Shown here: piece after piece, positions 43,770 through 54,763 of the stretch
How the letters are laid out: every line of letters begins with the position of its first letter
Position numbering within the stretch: position 1 is the first letter of the stretch
DNA from: Paenibacillus mesophilus
GTDB lineage: Bacteria > Bacillota > Bacilli > Paenibacillales > NBRC-103111
Direction: 5' to 3'
Length of the DNA: 64,000 nt
Assembly: GCF_005938385.1 (NCBI RefSeq)
Contig: NZ_VCRA01000033.1
Location: 1 to 64,000 of the forward strand
Notes under the pieces: model-generated
The model's input: the letters and a program-made list of their open reading frames with translations, nothing else
Databases searched by the model: none
Told to the model about the DNA's origin: nothing
Made by a program: the position numbers and the translations under genes

Positions 43770-44636
43770 CTACAACCCTGTCGCCCGGGCTTGAGCCAGC
43801 GTCTGCCGCAGCTCTTCGTGGATCGCTCCGTTCGTGGCCAGCACATGGCGTACGGCCAGCGTATACGGCTGTCCCGCAGTGTCGGTTACTTGTCCGCCCG
43901 CTTCTTGGACCAGCAGCGCGCCGGCGGCGATATCCCAGCTGTTCAGGCCGATTTCCCAGAAGCCGCTCAGCCGTCCTGCGGCTACATAAGCCATATGCAA
44001 GGCGGCGGAGCCCGCGACGCGAACGTTTCTTGCTTTGGGCGCCACGGCTTCGAGACCTTTCATGTTGGCCGGCAGCGCGGACTTGCTGTCTGCCGGGAAG
44101 CCCGTTGCGACCAAGGCGTCGGACAGCTTCGTTTCCGCGGAGACGTTCAGCCGCTTGCCTTTGACGTAAACGCCTTTGCCTTTCTCCGCCACGAACAGCT
44201 CATCCCGGTTCGGATCGTAGACGACACCGACGATTACCTCGCCGCGATGCGCCAGCGCGATCGATACGGAGAAAAACGGGAAGCCGTGGACGAAGTTCGT
44301 CGTCCCGTCGATCGGATCGACGATCCACAAATATTCTTCGTCCTGCAGCTCCCGGAGCGCTTGAGCCGAAGCGTCGGCACCCGGCGCGACTCCTTCTTCG
44401 CCCAATATCGCATGATGCGGAAAATGCGTCTTGATCAGGTTGCGGATCATCGTCTCCGAACCTTTGTCCACTTCGGTTACGAGGTCGTGCGGGGTACTCT
44501 TCAGCTTCAGCGAAGCGTGAGCCCCGAGCTTCAGCTTGATCCACTCGCCGGCCTTGGCGGCCGTGTTGATGGCGACGGCGGTAAAGCTTTTGCCGCCTAC
44601 CGTGAAGGTTGGTTTTTGTTCATTACCCACTATCAA
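43770..44636 (-). CDS. suhB: Inositol monophosphatase family protein
   Basis: A 288-residue Mg-dependent, Li-sensitive-type phosphatase. The metal site comprises Glu in ILGEEG, the motif WIVDPIDGTTNFVHGFPFFSVSIAL and the C-terminal NSWDIAAGALLVQEAGGQVTD. The first 25 residues extend beyond the usual family start. The proposed TTG at 44636 (or GTG 44630) has a poor ribosome site, so the true start is uncertain. Substrates in Bacillales include inositol-1-phosphate, NADP or fructose-1,6-bisphosphate analogues; not decidable here. The symbol is given in the broad family sense. Confidence 0.9.
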   Translation of the reverse strand: MIVGNEQKPTFTVGGKSFTAVAINTAAKAGEWIKLKLGAHASLKLKSTPHDLVTEVDKGSETMIRNLIKTHFPHHAILGEEGVAPGADASAQALRELQDEEYLWIVDPIDGTTNFVHGFPFFSVSIALAHRGEVIVGVVYDPNRDELFVAEKGKGVYVKGKRLNVSAETKLSDALVATGFPADSKSALPANMKGLEAVAPKARNVRVAGSAALHMAYVAAGRLSGFWEIGLNSWDIAAGALLVQEAGGQVTDTAGQPYTLAVRHVLATNGAIHEELRQTLAQARATGL

Positions 44637-44776
44637 TCACTCATTTCTTTCATACGTTCTCTTGCAAACTGCGCAATACGCTTTACGAGATTAGTATATT
44701 ATATTTACGTTAACATTTCCTCGGAGTTTCACCCAAATCGGTTAGGCGCTTCCGACAAAAAACTTCGCGGAGGAGC

Positions 44777-45583
44777 TCACCCCCATATCATTTTGACCGC
44801 TACGGCGATCAAAGTAAGACGCAGCACCCACAGCAGCGCACCGCCGCTCATCTTGCGCACGATTCTGGCTCCGAGCCAGCCTCCGATCCATGCGCCGGGA
44901 GCGAGCGCCAGCACGCTGAACAAATCGATTTCGCCGTGGAGTCCGTGCGTAACGCTTCCGAGAATCGAGGAGAGGAAAATGACGAACATCGAAGTGGCCG
45001 TCGCCACATGCGGCGGATAGCGGAACAGCAGCACCATGATGGGAACGAACAGCGAGCCTCCCCCGATGCCGAACAAGCCGGATATAAACCCTACGCAGAA
45101 ACCGACCGCAAGTGCGGCCGGTATGTTGTAGCCGTATCGGTGAATGGTCCCTTGCGCGTCCGTGAACGTCCGGGCGATGCGCCAATCGATCGCGGCCGGC
45201 TTCATTTTGTTGCGTAGGATGAGCAGGAACGCCATGAACAGCATGAAGTAGCCGAACATGAGCTCGAACGGACGCGGAGCGAAGTTGCCCGTAAGCGAAG
45301 CGCCGATCATTGCGGCCGGGCCGCTTGTGACGAAATACAGCCAGGCGCTGCGGAAGTCCACCTTCTTCTCCTTCATGAAAGTAAGCGTTGACGACAGCGC
45401 GGTGAAAATAAGGACGGTCAGCGAAGTGCCCACGGCCGTCGCCGTCGAAATGTCCTTATCCAAAAAAATCGGAGCGAGGTATAACAGAGCCGGAACGATA
45501 ATAATGCCTCCACCGAGCCCGACAATACTGCCGAACGTAGCGGAGACGAGGCCGATGACAAGGAGAAGCAAAAATCCGGTCAA
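44777..45583 (-). CDS. TauE/SafE family sulfite/organosulfonate exporter-like permease
   Basis: A 268-residue membrane protein with about eight spans and the two family repeats, each with a glycine-rich hairpin: VSATFGSIVGLGGGIIIVPALLYL and VGFISGLFGIGGGSLFVPIMVLLF. ATATSMFVIFLSSILGSVTH is also typical. The start is TTG 45583, six bases after GGGTGGG. The gene stands alone between the phosphatase and an SRPBCC protein. The transported anion is not predictable. Confidence 0.9.
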   Translation of the reverse strand: MTGFLLLLVIGLVSATFGSIVGLGGGIIIVPALLYLAPIFLDKDISTATAVGTSLTVLIFTALSSTLTFMKEKKVDFRSAWLYFVTSGPAAMIGASLTGNFAPRPFELMFGYFMLFMAFLLILRNKMKPAAIDWRIARTFTDAQGTIHRYGYNIPAALAVGFCVGFISGLFGIGGGSLFVPIMVLLFRYPPHVATATSMFVIFLSSILGSVTHGLHGEIDLFSVLALAPGAWIGGWLGARIVRKMSGGALLWVLRLTLIAVAVKMIWG

Positions 45584-45707
45584 GCTGGTCCCACCCTTGC
45601 TTCCGGAACATAGTCAGACCTGCTCCGACTTTGCCCGGAACTGTTTTTCTAAATGTAACAATCCGGGATCATTTCGTCAACTCGGCCCGTCACCGCTGCT
45701 TGACCGA

Positions 45708-46151
45708 TCAGTTCTTCGGGACGGTATCCTCCGCAATCCGGGCGATCACGTCTTCCCAGAACAGCTTCATCTCTTCCCTCTGCATCGGGCCGTCCAGCTT
45801 CTCCTGATGGAAGCTGATCGTCGTCTTGCCGTTCGCCGCGGGCAAAAAGCGGATTTGCAGCGTTGACGGCCGTTCCCATCTTTTCGGCTGCCACGTCAGA
45901 CGAAGCTGCTCGTGGAGCTTGACGACCCGCATCTCGCCGCGGTTCCCTTCCTTCGATTCGTACGCGGCGCCCGGCTGCAGATCGAGTGACGGAACATCCC
46001 CGATCCACAGTCTCAACCCTTGTCGTGACATCATATAGTCCCATGCCTCTTGCCGCGATATCGGCAGCGTCCTTCTTACCCCAATCTGAAAACCGGTCGC
46101 CGCGGTTTGTCCGACCGGCTGGCCGTCCGGATGCCGTGGAAATGCAGTCAT
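45708..46151 (-). CDS. SRPBCC/AHSA1-like ligand-binding domain protein
   Basis: 147 residues with a helix-grip START-like layout: VRRTLPISRQEAWDYMMSRQGLRLWIGD, SKEGNRGEMRVVKLHEQLRLTWQPKRWERPSTLQIRFLPAANGKTTISFHQEKLDGPMQREEMKLFWEDVIARI. This matches the AHSA1-type pattern (activator of Hsp90 ATPase C-terminal homologues), small cytosolic proteins that bind hydrophobic ligands or act as stress factors. ATG 46151 has GGGAGG seven bases upstream. No informative neighbours. Confidence 0.82.
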   Translation of the reverse strand: MTAFPRHPDGQPVGQTAATGFQIGVRRTLPISRQEAWDYMMSRQGLRLWIGDVPSLDLQPGAAYESKEGNRGEMRVVKLHEQLRLTWQPKRWERPSTLQIRFLPAANGKTTISFHQEKLDGPMQREEMKLFWEDVIARIAEDTVPKN

Positions 46152-46444
46152 CCTTATCCCTCCCATGCGAGAATGTTACATCCATTCTATCCGAAATCGG
46201 CTGACAATTGCAGTCAGTGATTTCCATCACAGCTTTTACAAGCATCGGTCGTATACGATGAATATCGAGTCCATTCCGATTAGCCGGAGCCTGCGCGCTC
46301 CTGTAACGATACTAACCGTCATGCAATCGCCTACCATTCCTGTTAAACCGCCTCCGCCATCCGATTAATCGAACTGCAAAACGCCGATCCCACACTCCCG
46401 TCTCTAAAGTCGAATAAGGAACTTGCCGCCGAGGAGCGCCCGTC

Positions 46445-47797
46445 ATGAAAAAATGTCCGTATCATGCTGTTACGTCCCTATTCAAAAAGAAAAGCTTGGA
46501 GAAGTCCGGAGCCGGACTCCCCTTCCTGTCGGAGGGTCGTTCTCCCGACAGCGATTCCGGTCCGAGCGGCGCCTTGCTCGGCAGCCCGGAATTGAACGCT
46601 CAGCTTAAAATGATCGACCTTACCGAGAACGACCTCCGAATCATCCGGCGAATTCAACCGTTCATCCTGGAGCATATCGATGATGTTGTAGACGAATTTT
46701 ACAAGACGGTCATCGATGTGAACGGACTTAGAACGATTATAGAAAAGCACAGCACGGTCGAACGGCTGCGGGAGACGCTGCGGCATCATCTGACCGAAAT
46801 GTTCGGCGGGAAGCTGGACGACGAATTCGTGCAGAAGCGGCTGAAAATCGCGGAAGTGCATCAGCGGATCGGCCTGGAGCCGAAATGGTACATGGGTGCT
46901 TTCCAAAACTTGCAAAACACGTTCCTGTCCGTCATCCTGCCTTATGTCCGCAATAGCGAAGAAAGTCTGCTCATCGGCAGAGCGATCACGAAGCTGCTTA
47001 ATTTCGAGCAGCAGCTCGTGCTGGAGGCGTACGAGAAGAAAAATACCGAACAACGCAGCAAGCAGTACGAACAGATCAAGCGCGAATTGAAGCTGGCGAT
47101 CAGCGAGATCAGCCAGGAGCTGGCAGCCGTTACGGAGCAGACGGACGCTTCCACGCAGGAGCTCGCAGCAGCCAGCGGTCAGGTGAACCGATCGGTCGCG
47201 CATAGCGCGGGGATGGCGGTCGAATCCCGCCGGCTGGCCGATACCGGCACGCTCCAAGTAACCGGGCTGCAGGCGCGCATCGATACGATTATGCAAAGCT
47301 CCTTGCATGTGGAGAAAGCGGTGGCGCAGTTGAAAGAGTTTTCCCGGCAAATCGGCGGAATCGTCACGATCGTCAAAGATATTTCTGCCCAGACGAACCT
47401 GCTGTCGCTTAATGCGTCCATCGAAGCGGCCCGGGCCGGTACGCACGGTGCCGGCTTCTCGGTCGTCGCCCGCGAGGTGAAGAAGCTGTCGGAGGATACC
47501 CGGGATGCGGTATCCCGGATCAGCCGGCTGATCGAGCAATCGAACGAGTTCACGCAGCAGGCCGTCGATTCGATGCTGAGCGTACGGCGGCAGGTGGAAG
47601 CCGGGCAGCGCGAATCGGTGCAGACGGGCGAGACGTTCGCCGGAATCGTCCGTTCTCTGGAAAGCGGACTTGCGGAGATCGGCAAAGCAGAGAAAGAAAT
47701 GCAATCGCTCAGCGAGGCCATTAAACAAGTGGGCGACGCCACGCATAGGGCGGCCGCTTCCGCCGAGCGTCTGGACGGGACAATGCGCAATTATTAA
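46445..47797 (+). CDS. hemAT: HemAT-type globin-coupled aerotaxis transducer
   Basis: 450 residues, soluble. After a 50-residue Ser/Gly/Pro-rich leader comes a sensor globin, about residues 55-215 (LKMIDLTENDLRIIRRIQPFILEHIDDVVDEFYKTVI), with the haem-binding proximal His in KIAEVHQRIGLEPKWYMGAFQNL. The C-terminal half is a methyl-accepting signalling domain with the conserved tip DISAQTNLLSLNASIEAARAGTHGAGFSVVAREVKKLSEDTRDAV, where CheA/CheW bind. It senses oxygen and biases flagellar rotation. AGGAG precedes ATG 46445. The upstream region has a GCCGATCC (46383) with TTAA 14 bases before it, a possible weak sigma-D promoter. Confidence 0.93.
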   Translation: MKKCPYHAVTSLFKKKSLEKSGAGLPFLSEGRSPDSDSGPSGALLGSPELNAQLKMIDLTENDLRIIRRIQPFILEHIDDVVDEFYKTVIDVNGLRTIIEKHSTVERLRETLRHHLTEMFGGKLDDEFVQKRLKIAEVHQRIGLEPKWYMGAFQNLQNTFLSVILPYVRNSEESLLIGRAITKLLNFEQQLVLEAYEKKNTEQRSKQYEQIKRELKLAISEISQELAAVTEQTDASTQELAAASGQVNRSVAHSAGMAVESRRLADTGTLQVTGLQARIDTIMQSSLHVEKAVAQLKEFSRQIGGIVTIVKDISAQTNLLSLNASIEAARAGTHGAGFSVVAREVKKLSEDTRDAVSRISRLIEQSNEFTQQAVDSMLSVRRQVEAGQRESVQTGETFAGIVRSLESGLAEIGKAEKEMQSLSEAIKQVGDATHRAAASAERLDGTMRNY

Positions 47798-47826
47798 TCA
47801 AGGATACTATTGTTGTCGTTAAAGAT

Positions 47827-47860
47827 AAGCCACCTCCGATCGACGGAGGTGGCTTTCTTT
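47827..47860 (+). terminator. Terminator after hemAT
   Basis: AAGCCACCTCCG and CGGAGGTGGCTT pair around ATCGA, followed by TCTTT, 30 bp past the stop. Confidence 0.85.
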
Positions 47861-47944
47861 GGCATCCGTCTATTCCCCGGGATACATGCCTTAACGTTCT
47901 TGCCCAAATTAAATCGTGGCCCCGTACGCCGGAGCGCCCCCTAG

Positions 47945-48439
47945 TCAAGTGGCGGCGGCTGACTGCTGCCTCTTTATGATCGCATAAACCCCCATAACGA
48001 CGGCGATCAGCTCATCATCCGTTAGACTCGAGCTGTTGTTCAGTTCATAGGCTCCTGCTGAGAACATGCCGCTCGTTCTGCGAAAATAAGCGGCGGTGTT
48101 GCCTCGGCTGTCGCAGACGACATATTCCTTGGAGAACGCCGGACTTTCGATTGTAAATTCACCGTGCCGATTGCTCGTATACACGTAGCGCTGTTTGAAA
48201 AACGCGAATTTGGGTCTCAGCACGCCCACTTCATTCTCATAACAATCGGCCACGATCCAGGCATTGGAGAACATCCGGAATTTGCCGGATACGACCCGTC
48301 TACCCGAATTGTCATGCACCGTAATGCCCGAACCGAACATGCTATGCAAATTCAGAAAGCCCGCTTCTCCTCCGCTACTGTCCGTTATCTGCGTTTCGCC
48401 TGAAGAGAAAAAGTTGTCTTTGAAATAAACGATGCTCAT
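47945..48439 (-). CDS. Tubby C-terminal-like (LURP-one/YxjI-like) protein
   Basis: 164 residues, predicted all-beta with a C-terminal helix. The pattern LNLHSMFGSGITVHDNSGRRVVSGKFRMFSNAWIVADCYENEVGVLRPKFAFFKQRYVYTSNRHGEFTIESPAFSKEYVVCDSRGNTAAYFRR has paired strands with 'DxxGxxV' turns as in the tubby-C/LURP-one superfamily; its function in bacteria is unknown. The C-terminus SLTDDELIAVVMGVYAIIKRQQSAA is the usual amphipathic helix. ATG 48439 follows GGAG; a TTG lies one codon upstream. It is convergent with hemAT. Confidence 0.72.
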   Translation of the reverse strand: MSIVYFKDNFFSSGETQITDSSGGEAGFLNLHSMFGSGITVHDNSGRRVVSGKFRMFSNAWIVADCYENEVGVLRPKFAFFKQRYVYTSNRHGEFTIESPAFSKEYVVCDSRGNTAAYFRRTSGMFSAGAYELNNSSSLTDDELIAVVMGVYAIIKRQQSAAAT

Positions 48440-48668
48440 CAAAGGTCAGCTCCTTCGCCCGGATGAATGTCTTCTGTTCTGCGCTCTTACAAATACATTA
48501 CGCGGTTCGAATGTATAAAGTTTCACGGCCGACTTTGTTAAGAAGCACCGGGATCGGAACGGTGAAAACGGGTGATCAGACAGGGTGATATGAGGGGCCA
48601 TCCAAGCTTCGAGAGACATATAGATACAAGTGGGAGAAGAATCGTTTCTCCAGAAAGGAGCTTGCTTG

Positions 48669-49817
48669 GTGGGCGCTAATCAAGCTGCAGGGGGCCGTTC
48701 AAGGGGGGAACGCCGGTTGATTACGATCAGTTTATGCATGATTGTGAAAAATGAAGCGGACGTGCTTGCGCGCTGTCTGGAGTCCGTTCAAGGAATCGCC
48801 GACGAAATCGTAATCGTCGATACGGGATCGACGGATCATACGAAGCGGATTGCGTCGTCTTTTACGGAACGCATTTTCGATTTCGAATGGATCGACGATT
48901 TTGCCGCCGCGCGCAACTTTGCGTTCTCCAAAGCGACGCAGCAGTACGTGCTATGGCTGGATGCGGACGACGTGTTCGAGCCGGTCGATCGGGAAAAGTT
49001 TATTCAGCTCAAGTCGACGCTCGATCCGGATACGGACAGCGTCATGATGCATTATCATTTAGGCGTTAATGCGAAGGGCGAGGTGACGTCCAGCTTGCGC
49101 CGCAACCGACTCGTGAAGCGCGAACGCGGGTTCCGCTGGGAGAAGCCGGTTCACGAGCTTCTGATGGTCAGCGGTAAAATCGTATATAGCGACATCGCTG
49201 TGACTCATAAAAAGGAAAGGGTCCACACCGACCGGAATTTGCGCATTTACAGGAAACGAGCGGAAAAAGGCGAGCAGTTCGATGCGAGGGACTTGTACTA
49301 CTTTGCGAACGAATGGAAGGACAACGGTTACTTCGCGGAAGCCGTCGGCTATTATGACCGTTTTCTCGCTACCAAGCAAGGCTGGAGCGAGGACTGTATC
49401 GCCGCATGCTTGAAGATGGCCGACTGTTACGGCCGTCTGAATGACCGCAAAAAGCAATGGCAGTCCTTAATCCGATCGTTGATCCACGGGAGTCCGCGCG
49501 CCGAAATGTGCTGCCGGACCGGAGCGTTTTTCATGCAGGACAACCGTCTGGATCAGGCGATTTTCTGGTATACGGCCGCAACCCGTCTCGGCAATCCGGA
49601 CGGGATTGCAGGAATGATCGAACATGAGGCGTGGACGTGGCTGCCGCATCTTCAGCTATGCGTATGCTACGACCGCTTAGGAAATATAGCGAAAGCGCGG
49701 GAGCATAACGATATCGCGTATTCGTATGTCCCGGAGCACCCCAGCGTCCAGCTCAACAAAGCATACTTCGACAAACTGGCGAGCCGGGAGTCTTCTATCA
49801 AGGGGGAATCTTCGTGA
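48669..49817 (+). CDS. Family 2 glycosyltransferase with TPR-like C-terminus
   Basis: 382 residues. The N-terminal GT-A domain has LITISLCMIVKNEADVLARCLESVQGIADEIVIVDTGSTDHTKRIA, DFAAARNFAFSKATQQYVLWLDADDVFEP (DxD motif) and the acceptor-side RRNRLVKRERGFRWEKPVHELL. The C-terminal 180 residues are TPR-like helices (ARDLYYFANEWKDNGYFAEAVGYYDRFLATKQGWSED, NRLDQAIFWYTAATRLG). GTG 48669 lies 8 bases after AAAGGAG. Its stop overlaps the next gene (GTGA). Placed upstream of a Gly-X-Thr collagen-like gene, it is a candidate O-glycosylation enzyme; donor and target are inferred. Confidence 0.9.
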   Translation: MGANQAAGGRSRGERRLITISLCMIVKNEADVLARCLESVQGIADEIVIVDTGSTDHTKRIASSFTERIFDFEWIDDFAAARNFAFSKATQQYVLWLDADDVFEPVDREKFIQLKSTLDPDTDSVMMHYHLGVNAKGEVTSSLRRNRLVKRERGFRWEKPVHELLMVSGKIVYSDIAVTHKKERVHTDRNLRIYRKRAEKGEQFDARDLYYFANEWKDNGYFAEAVGYYDRFLATKQGWSEDCIAACLKMADCYGRLNDRKKQWQSLIRSLIHGSPRAEMCCRTGAFFMQDNRLDQAIFWYTAATRLGNPDGIAGMIEHEAWTWLPHLQLCVCYDRLGNIAKAREHNDIAYSYVPEHPSVQLNKAYFDKLASRESSIKGESS

Positions 49818-51730
49818 GGAAGAAACGAGTACTCGTGGCCAGCCCCGTGCATCAGCGCCCGAACATCCTGAAGTGCTTTCTCGAGTCTGTTGCCGAGCTG
49901 GAGCGGACTACAGCAAAAGTCGACTATATATTCATGGACGACAATGAAGATGAAGCTTCCAGCGAGCTGCTCCGGCTGTTCCAGGCGAACCATGCCGGAA
50001 CGGTCGTGTTGAAGTCGGAACGCAGCGAATCTTCAGTCTATAGCAAGGACGAATATACGCATTATTGGAAAGAAGAGCTGATCTGGAAAGTGGCGGGTAT
50101 GAAGGATACGATGCTTCGGTACGCTTTGAAGCATAATTACGACTACATTTTTCTCGTAGATTCCGATCTCGTCCTCCACCCCCATACGCTCGAGCAATTA
50201 ATCAAGGCGGGCAAAGACATCGTGTCGAACGTGTTCTGGACGAAATGGCAGCCGAATACGGTCGAGATGCCGCAAGTATGGCTGCGTGACGAATATTCGA
50301 TGGTGGCCAAACATCGTAACGAGAGCTTGAGCGAGGAAGAAAGCTCGGCTCGGATGATGGCGTTTCTCAACCGCCTGCGCGTGCCGGGTGTGTACGAGGT
50401 CGGAGGATTGAGCGCCTGCACGCTTATTAGCCGCCGGGCGCTTGCTGCCGGAGTCCGCTTTGCGGAAATCAAAAACTTGTCGTTCCGGGGAGTAGACCGG
50501 CATTTTTGCATACGCGCCCAGGCGCTCGGGTTCGATTTGTTTGTGGACACGCATTTTCCTTCCTACCATATATACCGGGAAGCGGACCTCCCCGGAGTGC
50601 CGGCGTACAAACAACGATCCCGGCTGCAAGCTGAAGCTGTCAACCGGCCGTCTATTACCGTCAGCGTATGTTTAATCGTCAAAAACGAGGAGGACGCGCT
50701 CCCGAACTGCTTGGATGGCGTTCGCGGAATCGCGGACGAGATCGTCGTTGTCGATACGGGCTCGACGGACCGCACGAAACAAATAGCCACATCCTACGGC
50801 GCCGCCGTGTACGATTTCGAGTGGATCGACGATTTTGCCGCCGCGCGCAACTACGCTTTCTCCAAAGCGACAAAGCAATATATATTGTGGCTGGATGCCG
50901 ACGACGTGATCAAAGAAAAAGACAAGGCGCTGCTGGCTGAGCTGAAGCGTAAGCTTGACCCGTCGGTCGACAGTGTGACGATGCATTATCATTTGGCGTT
51001 CGACGGAGACGGCAACGTGACCCAGAGCCTGCGGCGCAACCGTCTTGTCAAGCGGACGAGGCAGTTCAAGTGGATTGGAGCCGTTCACGAGTATTTGGAA
51101 GTACGCGGCCATATTTTCCACAGTGATGTCGCCATTACGCACAGCAAAAACAAGACGCACACGGATCGCAATTTGCAAATATACCGCAAACGAAAGCAGC
51201 GGGGAGAAGCTTTCTCTGCCCGCGACATGTATTATTACGCCAACGAGCTGCGCGATCATGCCTACTATGAAGAGGCGGCCGAGCAGTACGAGACGTTTCT
51301 CGGCACGTCGCTGGGATGGGTGGAGGATAACATTGCGGCTTCTTTGATGCTTGCGGACTGCTACGGACATTTGTGCGAACGGGAAAAGCAGATCGCGGCG
51401 CTGCTCGGCTCGTTCGAGTACGATTTGCCCAGGGCCGAATGCTGCTGCCGGTTAGGCGCTCTTTTTATGGATCAGAACGAGCTGGATCAAGCGGTCTATT
51501 GGTATGAGCTGGCCACAACACTTGACCGCAGCGCCGATACGATGGGATCCGTAGATCATGCGGCTTGGACATGGCTGCCGCATTTACAGCTATGCGTCTG
51601 CCTGGATCGTTTGGGGCAGCACGAGAAGGCCAAGTATCATAACGACATCGCGCTTTCCTTCCATCCGAATCATCCGAGCATGCTGCACAATAAACGATAC
51701 TTCGACCGGCTGCTCGCTTCTATCAATTGA
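49814..51730 (+). CDS. Two-domain glycosyltransferase (GT-A plus GT2-TPR fusion)
   Basis: 638 residues made of two parts. Residues 1-275 are a distinct glycosyltransferase-like domain (RVLVASPVHQRPNILKCFLESVAELE, DYIFLVDSDLVLHPHTLEQLI with DSD as the metal motif, LSACTLISRRAL). Residues 280-638 repeat the architecture of the preceding gene almost segment by segment (VSVCLIVKNEEDALPNCLDGVRGIADEIVVVDTGSTDRTKQIA, YILWLDADDV, RRNRLVKRTRQFKWIGAVHEYL, TPR helices ending HPSMLHNKRYFDRLL). It thus looks like a duplication followed by fusion. GTG 49814 overlaps the upstream stop, so the two genes are translationally coupled. Confidence 0.9.
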   Translation: MRKKRVLVASPVHQRPNILKCFLESVAELERTTAKVDYIFMDDNEDEASSELLRLFQANHAGTVVLKSERSESSVYSKDEYTHYWKEELIWKVAGMKDTMLRYALKHNYDYIFLVDSDLVLHPHTLEQLIKAGKDIVSNVFWTKWQPNTVEMPQVWLRDEYSMVAKHRNESLSEEESSARMMAFLNRLRVPGVYEVGGLSACTLISRRALAAGVRFAEIKNLSFRGVDRHFCIRAQALGFDLFVDTHFPSYHIYREADLPGVPAYKQRSRLQAEAVNRPSITVSVCLIVKNEEDALPNCLDGVRGIADEIVVVDTGSTDRTKQIATSYGAAVYDFEWIDDFAAARNYAFSKATKQYILWLDADDVIKEKDKALLAELKRKLDPSVDSVTMHYHLAFDGDGNVTQSLRRNRLVKRTRQFKWIGAVHEYLEVRGHIFHSDVAITHSKNKTHTDRNLQIYRKRKQRGEAFSARDMYYYANELRDHAYYEEAAEQYETFLGTSLGWVEDNIAASLMLADCYGHLCEREKQIAALLGSFEYDLPRAECCCRLGALFMDQNELDQAVYWYELATTLDRSADTMGSVDHAAWTWLPHLQLCVCLDRLGQHEKAKYHNDIALSFHPNHPSMLHNKRYFDRLLASIN

Positions 51731-51898
51731 CATCATGGCTACTGAAAACGATTCCTATCATTTCATCGATATGATCTGAGAAATGGGCGCGAAAAGCCCG
51801 TTCGCACGCGTCGTTGCTGCATATACTGGGAGCATGCTTTCCCTCTCTATCTATTAGAAGTTGAGGAAAGTGATCCAAATTAGGAGGTGAATCCAGAA

Positions 51899-54613
<2,715 letters not shown>

Positions 54614-54651
54614 CCATGGGTTAAACACGTAATGATTATTCCAGCGATGTT

Positions 54652-54697
54652 AAAACGGCTGAGCAGGGTTTTAATCACCTGTCCAGCCGTTTCTTTT
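54652..54697 (+). terminator. Terminator after the collagen-like gene
   Basis: AAACGGCTG-AG-CAGG and CCTG-TC-CAGCCGTTT pair around a 10-base loop, followed by CTTTTTC. Confidence 0.9.
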
Positions 54698-54763
54698 TCA
54701 GCCTTATTGTTTAAAACGGTTGGCCCTATGACAGGCAAGGGGCCCCTTCATCTCCCGAATGAC

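Noticed and set aside
46365-46390. Sigma-D promoter for hemAT
   Set aside because: TTAA-N14-GCCGATCC deviates in both boxes and spacing; mentioned only within the hemAT entry.
51820-51827. CATATACT as a sigma-E or sigma-K promoter for the collagen-like gene
   Set aside because: The -10-like match stands, but no ATA or AC -35 element lies at 15-18 bp, so I did not annotate it.
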